Positions 1 through 9,040 of a stretch of DNA of 64,000 nt are shown one piece after another. The notes under the pieces are model-generated. The model was not told the origin of the DNA, made no database searches, and was given only the letters and a program-made list of their open reading frames with translations. Position numbers and translations under genes: made by a program. The stretch's first letter is position 1. Every line of letters starts with the position of its first letter. Location: contig CAWBCW010000026.1 in the NCBI GenBank assembly GCA_963787345.1, positions 558,001 through 622,000 on the forward strand. Direction: 5' to 3'. This stretch comes from Bacillus_BD sp963787345. Its GTDB lineage: Bacteria; Bacillota; Bacilli; Bacillales; Cytobacillaceae.

Positions 1-152
1 AGGATAAGATCTTTTTTTATGCTTAAAGGAAGTTTATATCTTAATGATTAGCAAGATAAATAAGTTTTCACCGATGTAAACAAAAGTTGATATAAAATTT
101 ATATTGCCATAGTAAGATGATAAGCGGATGATCAAATAGGGAGGTTTACATT

Positions 153-2270
153 GTGAGGAAATTACTAAGTTCAATTACCGATTGGGTTTCAACGAAGCGC
201 GGAATGTGGATAACGATCATTGCCTGGCTCATTCTTATGGTGGGTTTAAGTGCAGGTCCGAAGCTTGGCGATTATAAAGTAACGAATTTCCAATCGCTTC
301 CCAATGAAGCGCAATCGATTATAGCTGAGAAAAAGACGGAAGAAATATTTCCGAATGAACAAGGGACACCGGGAATTCTTGTTTTCCATAATGAAAAGGG
401 GGACATTGATACAGAGAATGTTAAACAAATAATCAATGGAATCCTAGCTGAAGAAATTAAGGGGATTGAAGAAATCGTTGATATAAACGCACTTCCACCC
501 CAAGCGTTAACGGGCTTTATTTCCGAAGATGGTTCAACGATGATTGTTCCAATGGAATTAGAAAAGGGTCTAGGAAATAAAGATTACTCCGAAATCAATG
601 ATAAGGCTTCGGAGATTGGTAATAAGATTGCTAGCGGGCTTGAGAATGTTGACTTTTATATTACTGGCCCAGCTGGAATTGCTGGAGATACGGTAAAACT
701 ATTTGAACAAGCGGATTTTGTTCTATTACTAGCGACCGTTGCCATTATTCTAGTATTACTTATTCTCATTTACCGTTCACCATTACTTGCATTTATCCCT
801 TTACTAGCAACCGTAATTGTCTATCAGGTTGTTAATCAAGGTATCGCCTTGCTAGGTGCTGGCGGTTTAGAAATCAATAATCAAACAACATCCATCATGA
901 GTATTTTATTGTTTGCTGCTGTCATTGATTATTCCCTTTTTGTCTTCTCTCGTTACCGTGAGGAGTTAAATAAATATGAAGGTAAAAATGAAGCAATGAA
1001 GTACGCAATGCGTGCGACTGGAGAGCCAGTATTTTTTGCCGGAGGAACCGTATTAGCAGCGATGCTCGTCCTATTTTTTGCTAACTTCCGGGATTATCAA
1101 AACTTTGCTCCAATCTTTGGTCTTGCGATCTTCTTCATCATGTTAGCATCGATCACTTTAGTGCCTGCTTTATTTACGTTATTTGGACGTAAGGCATTCT
1201 GGCCGAAAGTTCCTAAGTATGGCATAGAAAAAGAAGTAAAACACGGATTTTGGGGAGCAGTTGCTAAATTTGTCGTTAACAAGCCTGGTCTGTCTGGAGG
1301 TATTGTTGGGATTTTTCTAGTCGTTACTGCTCTGAATGTATTTAATCTTGAGTATGAATTTGACCAAGTCAAAAAATTCCCAGAAGATTTACCCTCTCGT
1401 GTTGGTTACGAGATTGTCGAGACACGGTATAATAAAGGGGAGCTTGGACCTTCTACATTGCTAATTGAAAGTGATGAAGCGATAGAACAAGAGGATCTAA
1501 CGACTTTAATTGAAAAGCTGCAAAGTTATGATGAAATTGCATCCGTTCGTTTGACTGCACAAACGGAAGATTCTAAGGCGATTAAGCTAAGTGTTGTGTT
1601 AGCCATGGATCCTTATTCTGCAGAATCGATGGATGTGATTGACGATTTACGTGAAGATACACCGAAGTTATTAAAGGATCTATCCATAACGGGAGAAGCC
1701 TATTATAGCGGAGTAACGGCAAAGCTTGTAGATGAACGGGATGTGAACAACCGAGATATTGTGACGATTATGGTGCTTGAAACCATTCTTATCCTAGTTC
1801 TTTTATTTGCTTTAACTCGTTCGATTAAAATGCCATTTTATATGATGGCAACGATTTTGCTTTCTTATGTATCTGCATTGGGACTCGGTATTTTCCTTGT
1901 CGATGTTTTCTTTGGCTATGAGGCAGTGAGCACTCGGGTACCAGTCTATGCTTTCATCTTCCTTGTGGCTTTAGGGATCGATTATAATATCATCCTTGTC
2001 TCTAGATTCATGGAAGAACGGAAAACGCATCGAGTGAAAGATGCACTGGAAATTGCGATTCGTAATACAGGTGGAGTGATTTCATCTGCCGGGATTATTT
2101 TAGCTGCAACCTTTGCGGCATTAACAACGATGCCAATTGCTGACTTATTCGTATTTGGATTCATCGTAGCGGTAGGAATCCTCATCGATACATTCCTAGT
2201 ACGAGGTATGCTACTTCCGGCGTTGATTCTGTTATTTGAAAAAGATAAACAACCGTCGCGCAATCATTAA
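153..2270 (+). CDS. MMPL-family (RND-like) membrane exporter
   Basis: The 705-residue protein has the MMPL layout: one N-terminal membrane segment (about residues 18-36), a large extracytoplasmic loop, a helix bundle (about 190-350), then the same pattern again in the C-terminal half. Each bundle carries the proton-relay type signature, DYSLFVFSRYREE near residue 257 and DYNIILVSRFMEE near residue 608. The family exports lipids, surfactants or drugs using the proton gradient; the substrate here is unknown. The GTG start follows GGGAGG. It resembles B. subtilis YdfJ in size and domain order. The HssRS-like two-component genes follow on the same strand, so it may be their target, but this is inferred from position only. 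Confidence 0.9.
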   Translation: MRKLLSSITDWVSTKRGMWITIIAWLILMVGLSAGPKLGDYKVTNFQSLPNEAQSIIAEKKTEEIFPNEQGTPGILVFHNEKGDIDTENVKQIINGILAEEIKGIEEIVDINALPPQALTGFISEDGSTMIVPMELEKGLGNKDYSEINDKASEIGNKIASGLENVDFYITGPAGIAGDTVKLFEQADFVLLLATVAIILVLLILIYRSPLLAFIPLLATVIVYQVVNQGIALLGAGGLEINNQTTSIMSILLFAAVIDYSLFVFSRYREELNKYEGKNEAMKYAMRATGEPVFFAGGTVLAAMLVLFFANFRDYQNFAPIFGLAIFFIMLASITLVPALFTLFGRKAFWPKVPKYGIEKEVKHGFWGAVAKFVVNKPGLSGGIVGIFLVVTALNVFNLEYEFDQVKKFPEDLPSRVGYEIVETRYNKGELGPSTLLIESDEAIEQEDLTTLIEKLQSYDEIASVRLTAQTEDSKAIKLSVVLAMDPYSAESMDVIDDLREDTPKLLKDLSITGEAYYSGVTAKLVDERDVNNRDIVTIMVLETILILVLLFALTRSIKMPFYMMATILLSYVSALGLGIFLVDVFFGYEAVSTRVPVYAFIFLVALGIDYNIILVSRFMEERKTHRVKDALEIAIRNTGGVISSAGIILAATFAALTTMPIADLFVFGFIVAVGILIDTFLVRGMLLPALILLFEKDKQPSRNH

Positions 2271-2304
2271 TATAAAATGTAATAAGAAAGAATGTTAATA
2301 TGAA

Positions 2305-2350
2305 AAGGGGCATCGGGGAGTTGAAAATAGGACTTTCTAGATAGCCCCTT
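2305..2350 (+). terminator. Hairpin terminator after the MMPL gene
   Basis: AAGGGGC (2305-2311) pairs with GCCCCTT (2344-2350) around a 32-base loop, followed by a weak CTTTC tract. It would separate the exporter from the response regulator only partially. Confidence 0.45.
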
Positions 2351-2375
2351 CTTTCATATTGGAGGTTGATTACTT

Positions 2376-3047
2376 TTGAAAATTTTAGTTGTAGACGATG
2401 ATCTCTATATTCAAAAACTTGTTTCTATCCATTTAAGTCGAGAAGGCTATCAAGTATATAAAGCGAATCATGCCGAAGAAGCATTAGCCTTGTTGGAAGA
2501 GAAAACAGTTAATTTAGCGATAGTTGATGTGATGATGCCTGGGATGGACGGATTTGAATTAACAAAGATTTTGTCAGAGGACTTTGAAATCCCAGTTATT
2601 TTGTTGACCGCCAAAGGACAGATTGATGACAAGGAAAAAGGCTTCTTATCTGGTTCTGAAGATTATATCGTCAAGCCATTTGAGATGAAGGAACTCCTTT
2701 TCCGTGTTGCCGTTGTGTTACGACGAGTCGAACGGGCGATGGAGACCGTCATAAAAGTAGGAAATCTCATGATTGATCGCAAAAACTTCGAATTGACCAT
2801 TAATCAAGAAACAATTTTACCACCCTTAAAGGAATTTGAACTCCTAAGTCAGCTAGCCTCGCGTGTGAATAAGATTACTCCTAGAACCGTACTCATTGAA
2901 CAAGTTTGGGGAGTTGATTATGAAGGAGGAGAACAGACCTTAAATACTCATATGAATCGGATCCGAGAACGTTTGAAGAAATACGGGGCAACGGTTGAAA
3001 TTCATACTGTTCGAGGGATCGGCTATAAGTTAGAGGTAACAACATGA
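2376..3047 (+). CDS. hssR: OmpR-type response regulator, HssR-like
   Basis: The protein has a receiver domain (acidic pocket D7-D9, phosphoacceptor D51, conserved K100) and a C-terminal winged helix (about 125-222) ending in TVRGIGYKLE. The stretch from GMDGFELTKIL to KPFEMKELLFR is close to the heme-responsive regulator HssR as I recall it. The TTG start is fixed by GGAGG ten bases upstream. Its stop overlaps the kinase start by four bases (ATGA), so the two are translationally coupled. HssR normally activates the hrtAB heme exporter; no hrtAB lies here and the neighbour is an MMPL exporter. The HssR assignment is from remembered similarity, not a search. Confidence 0.85.
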   Translation: MKILVVDDDLYIQKLVSIHLSREGYQVYKANHAEEALALLEEKTVNLAIVDVMMPGMDGFELTKILSEDFEIPVILLTAKGQIDDKEKGFLSGSEDYIVKPFEMKELLFRVAVVLRRVERAMETVIKVGNLMIDRKNFELTINQETILPPLKEFELLSQLASRVNKITPRTVLIEQVWGVDYEGGEQTLNTHMNRIRERLKKYGATVEIHTVRGIGYKLEVTT

Positions 3048-4441
3048 AAACACTTTATCGGAAATTCATTGTAGCAACGCTCATCATTCTAGTCATAAGT
3101 ATAACAATTGGGTTCATATTGAGTAATTTAATGTACATGACATCTATAAAGCAGAAGACCTTGCAACAAAATCTGGAGATCGCGGAAGGAATCACGATAA
3201 GTATTGAGAATGTCCATTCTGATAGCGTTTCTTTTGAGCCTTTCTTGGAATCGATTGGTGATCTGGGGTATCAGATTTATGTTTTAAGCGAATCTGGAGA
3301 AGAAGCTTATTTTGGCAAGCCGTTTGCTAAGACGGATCTTCCTCAAGAGGCGATGAGAGTGCTTAAGGAGGGGGAGGTTTATCAAGGATCAAGTGAGTTT
3401 TATCAGAAGTATTTGGTAATGGGCCATTTTTCCAATGATGTAAAAAATACAGTAGGTGTTCCCTTCACGGTGAATGGAGAACAATATGGCTTGTTTCTAC
3501 GTCCTAATAACAAGCTCCTTTTTACTGATATTCATATAATTATTGCATGGTTTGTTGTGGCAATTGGCATTGTTAGCATCGTTGGGGTCATTTTATTAGC
3601 AAAACATCTCATTCAGCCGATTACAAAGTTAACTGAAGCGACGAAAGAGATTACACGTGAGAACTTTCATTACCCTTTAAAGATCCAACGTAACGATGAG
3701 ATTGGACAATTGGTGGAAAGCTTTAACAAAATGCAGAAACAGTTACAGCATAATGATGCAGCCCGTAAATCATTCATTAATGATGTCTCCCATGATTTTC
3801 AGTCACCACTTATGAATATTCAAGGATATGCGGAACTATTAAAGTCGTCAGAAGTGACAGGGCATGAACGTCGTGAATACTTACAGATTATTGATCATGA
3901 ATCAAAGCGGCTTTCAAATTTAACGAAGCAGCTATTGCTTTTGACATCCCTTGATCAGAAATCTTATCCGAAGAGGATTTCAGAAGTGCAAGTGGATGAA
4001 CAAATAAAACAAACGATCCGTCGACATCAATGGAGAATTCAGGAAAGGGAAATTGAATTATCCTATAAACTGCCATCAGTTCGCATCAACGCAGATGCAG
4101 AGCTGATGAGCAACGTTTGGGATAATTTAGTAACAAACGCAATAAAATACAATGCACATGGTGGTAACATTTGGATTCACTTATCAAGCAATGAAGCCAA
4201 TCTAACGCTTATTTTAAAAGATACAGGGATTGGCATGTCTCCTGACGCAGTTACACAAATTTTCGACCGTTTTTATCGTGTTGATTCATCGAGGAAAAGA
4301 GATGGGACAGGACTTGGTTTATCGATCGTTAAACAGATTATTGAAATGCATAAGGGAAAGATCACGGTGGATAGCAAGATTGGTGAGGGCACAACATTTA
4401 CGATAAAACTGCCACTGAACCATATAAAAAGAAGTGATTGA
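3044..4441 (+). CDS. hssS: Membrane sensor histidine kinase, HssS-like
   Basis: It is a 465-residue kinase with two membrane segments (about 8-30 and 163-187) flanking an extracellular sensor domain, then HAMP, HisKA with phosphoacceptor H250 in SHDFQSPL, and a HATPase domain with N, DTGIGM, and GTGLGL boxes. The sensor stretches YQIYVLSESGEEAYFGKPF and NTVGVPFTVNGEQYG line up with HssS as I remember it. HssS senses heme or heme-damaged membrane and phosphorylates HssR. The four-base overlap with the regulator gene supports a paired unit. The H-box has Q-S-P where many kinases have K-T-P. Confidence 0.85.
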   Translation: MKTLYRKFIVATLIILVISITIGFILSNLMYMTSIKQKTLQQNLEIAEGITISIENVHSDSVSFEPFLESIGDLGYQIYVLSESGEEAYFGKPFAKTDLPQEAMRVLKEGEVYQGSSEFYQKYLVMGHFSNDVKNTVGVPFTVNGEQYGLFLRPNNKLLFTDIHIIIAWFVVAIGIVSIVGVILLAKHLIQPITKLTEATKEITRENFHYPLKIQRNDEIGQLVESFNKMQKQLQHNDAARKSFINDVSHDFQSPLMNIQGYAELLKSSEVTGHERREYLQIIDHESKRLSNLTKQLLLLTSLDQKSYPKRISEVQVDEQIKQTIRRHQWRIQEREIELSYKLPSVRINADAELMSNVWDNLVTNAIKYNAHGGNIWIHLSSNEANLTLILKDTGIGMSPDAVTQIFDRFYRVDSSRKRDGTGLGLSIVKQIIEMHKGKITVDSKIGEGTTFTIKLPLNHIKRSD

Positions 4442-4583
4442 GAGTGAAGAAAAAATAAAGTGTAAAAGGAAAGGTTTGTAAAGATAATTAGTTCAGATAA
4501 TGTGGAGAAAATCGCAAAAAACATAGCAATGAACAGAAGAAGCCACAATGAAATTCGCACATAAATTATTAAGTAATATAACA

Positions 4584-4620
4584 AAAAACCACAAAGAATA
4601 TTATGTTCTTGGTGGTTTTT
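4584..4620. terminator. Bidirectional hairpin terminator
   Basis: AAAAACCAC and GTGGTTTTT form a stem extended by AGAA/TTCT, with A and T tracts on both sides, so it can end hssS (+) and the small gene on the - strand. Confidence 0.7.
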
Positions 4621-4644
4621 ACTTTATCACGCTTTCGCTTCGTA

Positions 4645-4839
4645 CTATGAAATAACCTCAAATTTTAAGGTGTTTCGATATACTTGGATATATTCACCGG
4701 TTGACTTATTCATTACTTGAGACACTTCCTTTGTATGTGTTATCTCGAACCAATCATTTTGTATATCCACCAACAACTTTACTTCCATATCACTTTCTCC
4801 ATATTTTAAACCGCTATAATATAATTTCGTCATCGTCAA
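4645..4839 (-). CDS. Small hypothetical protein (64 aa)
   Basis: The gene is supported by AAAGGAG seven bases before its ATG and by a terminator just past its stop. The protein starts MTMTKLYYSGLKYGE and is a short, mostly hydrophilic polypeptide with no signal peptide or membrane segment. I do not recognise the family. The predicted pattern (VKLLVDIQNDWFEITH, then YIQVYRNTLKFEVIS) alternates polar and hydrophobic residues and suggests a small beta-rich fold, which is inference only. Confidence 0.6.
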   Translation of the reverse strand: MTMTKLYYSGLKYGESDMEVKLLVDIQNDWFEITHTKEVSQVMNKSTGEYIQVYRNTLKFEVIS

Positions 4840-5311
4840 TACTCCTTTCTAAATGGTTAATATTCTTCGATTCTTTTTTAATAATTGTTCTATAATTATA
4901 TATCAAATTTAAAATTTGGGTAAAGGGTGGAGAGGTGAGACTGTATCACCAATTAACAACAGATTTATTTCATTGACATTAGTTATTTTCACATTGCTAA
5001 GTTTTTTCTTGTTTCCTCCACAAAAGCTGAATTACTTACTGAAATGATGGGACCTTTCCTGTTTATTTGCACTGAAAAGAAACTGAATCCCCAAGCAATT
5101 TGCTATTTCTGAATAGTAAATTATCTATGGTATTTAAAATGAAATTACCAAATTATCTCTATTGGAAAATTCAATGTGGATGAAGATGCCTTAGCAACTG
5201 GAGCAGAATTATACGCACAGTATGCATGGGTTTACTTGAATCAATAAGGGGCGGAGGAATCTTCGTTCGGGATTATGAATGAGTTTTTTGCACTAGATCT
5301 GTTCAGTTTAA

Positions 5312-5421
5312 CTTCACTCAGCAAATACCTTTGTACGAAAGCTTGTGGTAGGTACAGAAGTCTCCCGCTTTCAAAGGAAGGAATATCTTCGTGGGCACAA
5401 ATACGCTAAGGTGAATTTAAT
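5312..5421 (+). repeat. Dispersed omega-RNA-like element, copy A (decayed)
   Basis: It starts after TTTAA (5307-5311) with CTTCACTCAGCAAATA, keeps the GTAC-gaaagctt-GGTAC hairpin and the CAGAAGTCTCCC block, then degenerates. A remnant of the right end (GGGCACAAATACG, then GGTGAATTTAAT) is visible at 5395-5421. The middle stem region is missing. Confidence 0.65.
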
Positions 5422-5436
5422 AATATACAATTAGAG

Positions 5437-5484
5437 AAAAAGGCTAGTTAGCTATTACTAAAATAGTTAACTAGCCTTTTTTGT
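5437..5484. terminator. Strong bidirectional terminator
   Basis: AAAAAGGCTAGTTA pairs with TAACTAGCCTTTTTT around a short loop. No gene directly upstream on the + strand is intact, so it may be left from a lost gene. Confidence 0.7.
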
Positions 5485-5777
5485 TATTATTACGAGTGTT
5501 TATATGATTGAAACTTCTGGAATATGGAGTGATTTGGAGCAAATAGAATGAAATGAAAGAATTTGGTTACTAAAGTCAATCAAATATAAGTTGAACAAAC
5601 TATTTGTACAATTTTTACTGAATATACTGTTTGAATTATAAATAGAAGAAAGATATAGTTTAAGAATGTTGTCGTTGATCGAAAAAGTGGTGTACACCAG
5701 TAATGACAATGCTAGGAATAGCTTCATAGAAAAACGTGGGGTAGTAGCCACAGGAGACTTAAGGGGTGTTGTAAAAC

Positions 5778-6698
5778 TTGATGAATTTTAAATGGAAAAA
5801 AGCGGGATTAATGGCTGTTTTAACTTTATCTCTTGCAGCGGCAGGATGTGGATCACAGGATACAGGTGCTTCTTCTAGTAATGGAGATGGTTCAACTAAG
5901 AATTATAGTGAAGAAGTGAACTATATGATTACGGGGATCGAGCCTGGTGCAGGCATTACAGAACAAGCACATAAAACAATTGAAGAATATGACAACTTAA
6001 AAGGTTGGAAACTCCAAGAAAGCTCCACTGCGGGTATGATAGGAGCTTTAGATGAAGCGATTAAAAATGAAGAGCCAATTATTATAACAGGGTGGGCTCC
6101 ACATTGGAAATTCTCTGCATATGATTTAAAGTACCTAGAAGATCCAAAACAAACATTTGGTGATGTTGAAAATATTAATACCATCGTAAGAGAAGGCTTG
6201 GAGGAGGACATGCCTGAAGCTTATCAAATTCTAGATCGTTTTTATTGGGAAGTAGAAGATATGGAAGCTGTCATGTTTGATGCACAAGATTCTTCTTTTG
6301 AAGAGGCAGCGAAAAAATGGGTTGAGGAGAATTCGGATAAAGTTTCTGGGTGGACAGAAGGAATAGAGAAGGCAGATGGAATAGCAATTGAACTAGTAAC
6401 TACTCCGTGGGATTCAGAGTATGCTTCCTCCTATGTGCTGAAAGAAGTATTGGAACAGCAAGGTTATGAGGTAACATTGACACCTGTCGATCCGGCCATT
6501 ATGTTTCAAGCAGTCGCTGGTGGGGACGCTGATGCATCTGTAGCCCCATGGTTGCCATCTACGCACGGTTCATTCTATGAAAAACATAAAGATAATATTG
6601 TTGATTTAGGAGAGAATTTAAAAGGTACAAAAAATGGACTAGTGGTTCCCGAATATATGGACATTGATTCGATCGAGGACTTACAGCCAAAAGAGTAA
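5778..6698 (+). CDS. Glycine betaine/choline-type ABC substrate-binding lipoprotein
   Basis: The 306-residue protein begins with a lipoprotein signal ending in LAAAGC (Cys24), followed by an OpuAC-type binding fold. Two lobes are visible: EVNYMITGIEPGAGI to the W-containing GWAPHWKFSAYDLKYL segment, then IAIELVTTPWDSEYASSYVLKEVL to APWLPSTHG; the Trp residues would form the aromatic cage for a quaternary amine. The family feeds osmoprotectants to an ABC importer. No ATPase or permease gene is adjacent, so it is an orphan binding protein. TTG 5778 and ATG 5781 are both possible starts after AAGGGGTG. Confidence 0.88.
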   Translation: MMNFKWKKAGLMAVLTLSLAAAGCGSQDTGASSSNGDGSTKNYSEEVNYMITGIEPGAGITEQAHKTIEEYDNLKGWKLQESSTAGMIGALDEAIKNEEPIIITGWAPHWKFSAYDLKYLEDPKQTFGDVENINTIVREGLEEDMPEAYQILDRFYWEVEDMEAVMFDAQDSSFEEAAKKWVEENSDKVSGWTEGIEKADGIAIELVTTPWDSEYASSYVLKEVLEQQGYEVTLTPVDPAIMFQAVAGGDADASVAPWLPSTHGSFYEKHKDNIVDLGENLKGTKNGLVVPEYMDIDSIEDLQPKE

Positions 6699-6733
6699 TA
6701 AGTTCGGAAATTAATTGTTCACTTTAACAAGAG

Positions 6734-6779
6734 AGCACTCGCAAATATTGATATAAATCAATATTTACGAGTGTTTTTT
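6734..6779 (+). terminator. Terminator after the binding-protein gene
   Basis: An 18-base arm GCACTCGCAAATATTGAT pairs with ATCAATATTTACGAGTGT and is followed by a T tract. Confidence 0.85.
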
Positions 6780-6831
6780 ATTGTAACTTCCAAATATGTG
6801 ATCTAACTATACCGTCTTTGGATGGTATCAG

Positions 6832-7170
6832 CTAAGATAATGTAATAACTTCATATGTTGATGCTAATTCAATAAAGTGGTCCATCCCGCTGATTTTCCC
6901 GACTGTAAGTTTTCCATCAAGCTTATAGTAGTCAACACATGTTTTACACGCAAGAATGTCGACACCTTTCTCTTCAAGGTCTTTTAATTGAAGAGAAACA
7001 AGTGATTGTTCCGTTAACGTAAATACACCCTCGTTCATGCAAAAAACAGCCACAGGGAGTTCTTCCTTTTGTTTGAGAATGGTAAAGAACGTTTCTAATA
7101 TTCCTTCGCCCAATTCTTTCTCTCCTTTACCAAGCTGGTCTGATGAGAGTAAAATGACCTTATTTTTCAA
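6832..7170 (-). CDS. DsrE/YedF-like sulfur-relay-fold protein
   Basis: The 112-residue protein matches the C-terminal DsrE-like domain of the YedF family (selenium/sulfur metabolism): an N-terminal strand KVILLSSDQLGKGEKELG, then AVFCMNEGVF, and ILACKTCVDYYKL near the end, followed by VGKISGMDHFIE. The N-terminal TusA domain of full YedF is absent. I chose TTG at 7170 because GAGGTGG lies just upstream of it; an upstream in-frame TTG at 7203 has no binding site. Cys in the ACKTC motif is the likely persulfide carrier. No selenium or TusA genes are near, so the partner is unknown. Confidence 0.75.
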   Translation of the reverse strand: MKNKVILLSSDQLGKGEKELGEGILETFFTILKQKEELPVAVFCMNEGVFTLTEQSLVSLQLKDLEEKGVDILACKTCVDYYKLDGKLTVGKISGMDHFIELASTYEVITLS

Positions 7171-7698
7171 TTTTTCCACCTCACTGATTATCGGTTTGTT
7201 CAAAGATTAAATACTTCGGATTGACCTAGAATGTTATCTTTTTCACATATAAAATTCTATCATTAGACATATTTATTATTCCAGTTATTTATTAAATAAT
7301 ACTTGGAAATCCCCATCTATTTATTAAGTGAAGAGGAATCTCCCACTTTTCTTATCAATTTCTAATATTACCTTAACTAGTTTGCTAATATGAATAATAT
7401 CGTTAAGAAACAATGGGTTGCTAGTTAAAAAGGGATGGAGTTTGTTAGTTATTGAGGTTTTTATTCAGAGGGAGAAGAAGTATTTAATTCCCCAGTCTTA
7501 GTATGAGTTTTTAGTAGATTTAATTTAGCCAGAGGTCCCTGCCTCAAGGAACAAAGCGGTAGGTGGGGGGCATGAGGGTACTAGGCATCATTTTGATTTG
7601 AGTAGTTAATAGAACTATATCATTAACTATTTACCTTTAAAAATGGTAGTATTAAAATGAGTAGTCATACTATTTTGATATTTAAAGGAGTGATTCTT
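7171..7698. other. AT-rich intergenic region
   Basis: No gene is visible. A GC-richer block around 7540-7590 (GGTCCCTGCC to GGTAGGTGGGGGG) differs from its surroundings and may be a relic of mobile DNA, but I cannot assign it. The 3-prime end holds the control region of the dehydrogenase gene. Confidence 0.5.
7603..7629. promoter_or_regulatory. Inverted repeat, possible operator
   Basis: TAGTTAAT (7603-7610) and ATTAACTA (7622-7629) form a perfect 8-bp inverted repeat with an 11-bp spacer, 70 bp before the dehydrogenase start. It has the spacing of a repressor site; the regulator is unknown. Confidence 0.4.
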
Positions 7699-8694
7699 TT
7701 GAAGGCACAAGTGATCCGTTCTTTTGGGGAAGCATCTGTTTTTCAATTAGCGGATATTCCGATTCCAGAAGTGAAGCCTATGTATGTTTTAATTCAGGTA
7801 AAGGCTACAAGTTTAAATCCTCTTGATACAAAAGTACGTAGTGGAGTTTTTGCTAAATTAGCACCTGAATTTCCAGCTGTTTTACATGGAGATGTAGCTG
7901 GTATTATAGTAGAAGTCGGAGAAGGGGTTACCGATTTTAAAATCGGTGACGAGATATACGGTTTTGCAGGTGGTGTTAAAGGTACTGGTGGTGCTCTTGC
8001 GGAATATATGTTAGCAGATGCTCGACTACTCGCTCATAAACCGAAAAATTTATCATTTGCAGAAGCAGCTGCCTTACCGGTTGTTGCAATCACTGCTTGG
8101 GAAGCTTTAGTAAAACGTGCAAGCATTGGACCTGGAGATGAGGTTCTCATTCATGGCGGCACAGGTGGTGTCGGACATGTTGCTGTTCAGTTAGCGAAGT
8201 GGATCGGTGCAAAAGTATATACAACTGTTTCTACACCAGAAAAGGCCCAAATTGCGGAAGAACTTGGCGCCGACGTAATCATCAATTATAAAGAGACACC
8301 CGTAAAAGATTATGTGAATATGTATACGGATGGTAAAGGGTTTAAATATATTTTTGATACGATCGATCGTAAAAATCTTGTGAATTCGATTGAGGCAGCT
8401 TCAATATATGGAACCATTGTAGCGATTGCTGTAAGTCAAGACTATAACTTAAGCCCATTTCTCTTAAAATCATTGAATTTTCATGTTGTATTCACAGAGA
8501 TCCCGATTCTTCATGAAGAATTCCGTCATATAAACGGGGAGGTATTGAAGAATATTACACCTGTTATTGAGGAAGGGAAACTACGACCATTAATTGCTAA
8601 AAGACAATTTACCTTTGACGAAATAGCCGAAGCACATGAATACTACGAAGCTAATAAAGCAGTTGGAAAAATTGTTTTAATAAACAATTGGTAG
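7699..8694 (+). CDS. Zinc-free MDR quinone oxidoreductase-like dehydrogenase
   Basis: The 331-residue protein begins MKAQVIRSFGEAS, as is typical for the quinone-oxidoreductase branch of the medium-chain dehydrogenases. It has an N-terminal GroES-like domain (TSLNPLDTKVRSG, HGDVAGIIVEVG) and a Rossmann domain with HGGTGGVGHVAVQLAKWIGA at about residue 152. Zinc-binding Cys clusters are absent. It would reduce quinones or enones with NADPH. TTG 7699 is preferred because AAAGGAG lies eight bases upstream; the in-frame ATG at 7657 has no binding site. A strong terminator follows. Confidence 0.88.
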   Translation: MKAQVIRSFGEASVFQLADIPIPEVKPMYVLIQVKATSLNPLDTKVRSGVFAKLAPEFPAVLHGDVAGIIVEVGEGVTDFKIGDEIYGFAGGVKGTGGALAEYMLADARLLAHKPKNLSFAEAAALPVVAITAWEALVKRASIGPGDEVLIHGGTGGVGHVAVQLAKWIGAKVYTTVSTPEKAQIAEELGADVIINYKETPVKDYVNMYTDGKGFKYIFDTIDRKNLVNSIEAASIYGTIVAIAVSQDYNLSPFLLKSLNFHVVFTEIPILHEEFRHINGEVLKNITPVIEEGKLRPLIAKRQFTFDEIAEAHEYYEANKAVGKIVLINNW

Positions 8695-8714
8695 GATCAA
8701 AGAGTTTCAGTGAG

Positions 8715-8767
8715 AAAAAGGGTCAGTCCTTGCTAAAGGATAAACTTAGCGAGGACTGATCCTTTTC
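8715..8767 (+). terminator. Terminator, GGTCAGTCC family
   Basis: AAAGGGTCAGTCCTTGCTAA pairs with TTAGCGAGGACTGATCCTTTT, followed by CATT. Related hairpins end the genes at 11.7 and 14.8 kb. Confidence 0.8.
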
Positions 8768-8888
8768 ATTATACGAGACTTAAAGGCCTAGCTCCATGTT
8801 CCAGAATACATAACGTGTTAATCTATTTGGATGAGATAATTCAGAAAATATATAAAAATATTAAAATTTAAATTATTCATTGCCAAAG

Positions 8889-8918
8889 TATGGAATTATC
8901 TGATAAGATAATTCCATA
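8889..8918. promoter_or_regulatory. 13-bp perfect palindrome, candidate operator for the MFS gene
   Basis: TATGGAATTATCT and AGATAATTCCATA flank a GATA spacer. A lone half-site, GAGATAATTC, occurs near 8834. It sits about 125 bp before the MFS start in the 346-bp gene-free gap (8695-9040), which otherwise holds the preceding terminator and AT-rich DNA. Confidence 0.55.
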
Positions 8919-9040
8919 AACGTGATGGTAGCGGTTGCAAGTTATTTTTAAGTGTTTTGGAGATAGGAAAAAAGATTATCCTACTATTTTTTAATTGTTT
9001 GCGTTTAATTCAAGGGATGTAGACAAAGGGGGAGAAAACA

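Larger units (their letters stand above)
4896..5777. other. Gene-poor accessory stretch with remnants
   Basis: No complete gene with a ribosome binding site was found. It holds a short reading remnant near 5139-5246 reading VDEDALATGAELYAQYAWV, which ends in TAA and has no start signal, one decayed copy of the dispersed element (5312-5421) and a strong terminator (5437-5484). The rest is AT-rich and unassigned. Confidence 0.6.

Noticed and set aside
5139..5246. Cytochrome c-like fragment (GAELYAQYAWVYL)
   Set aside because: The heme motif CxxCH is absent and the resemblance is too short to trust.
7540..7590. Seventh copy of the dispersed element
   Set aside because: The GC-rich block shares no stems or end sequence with the six real copies.
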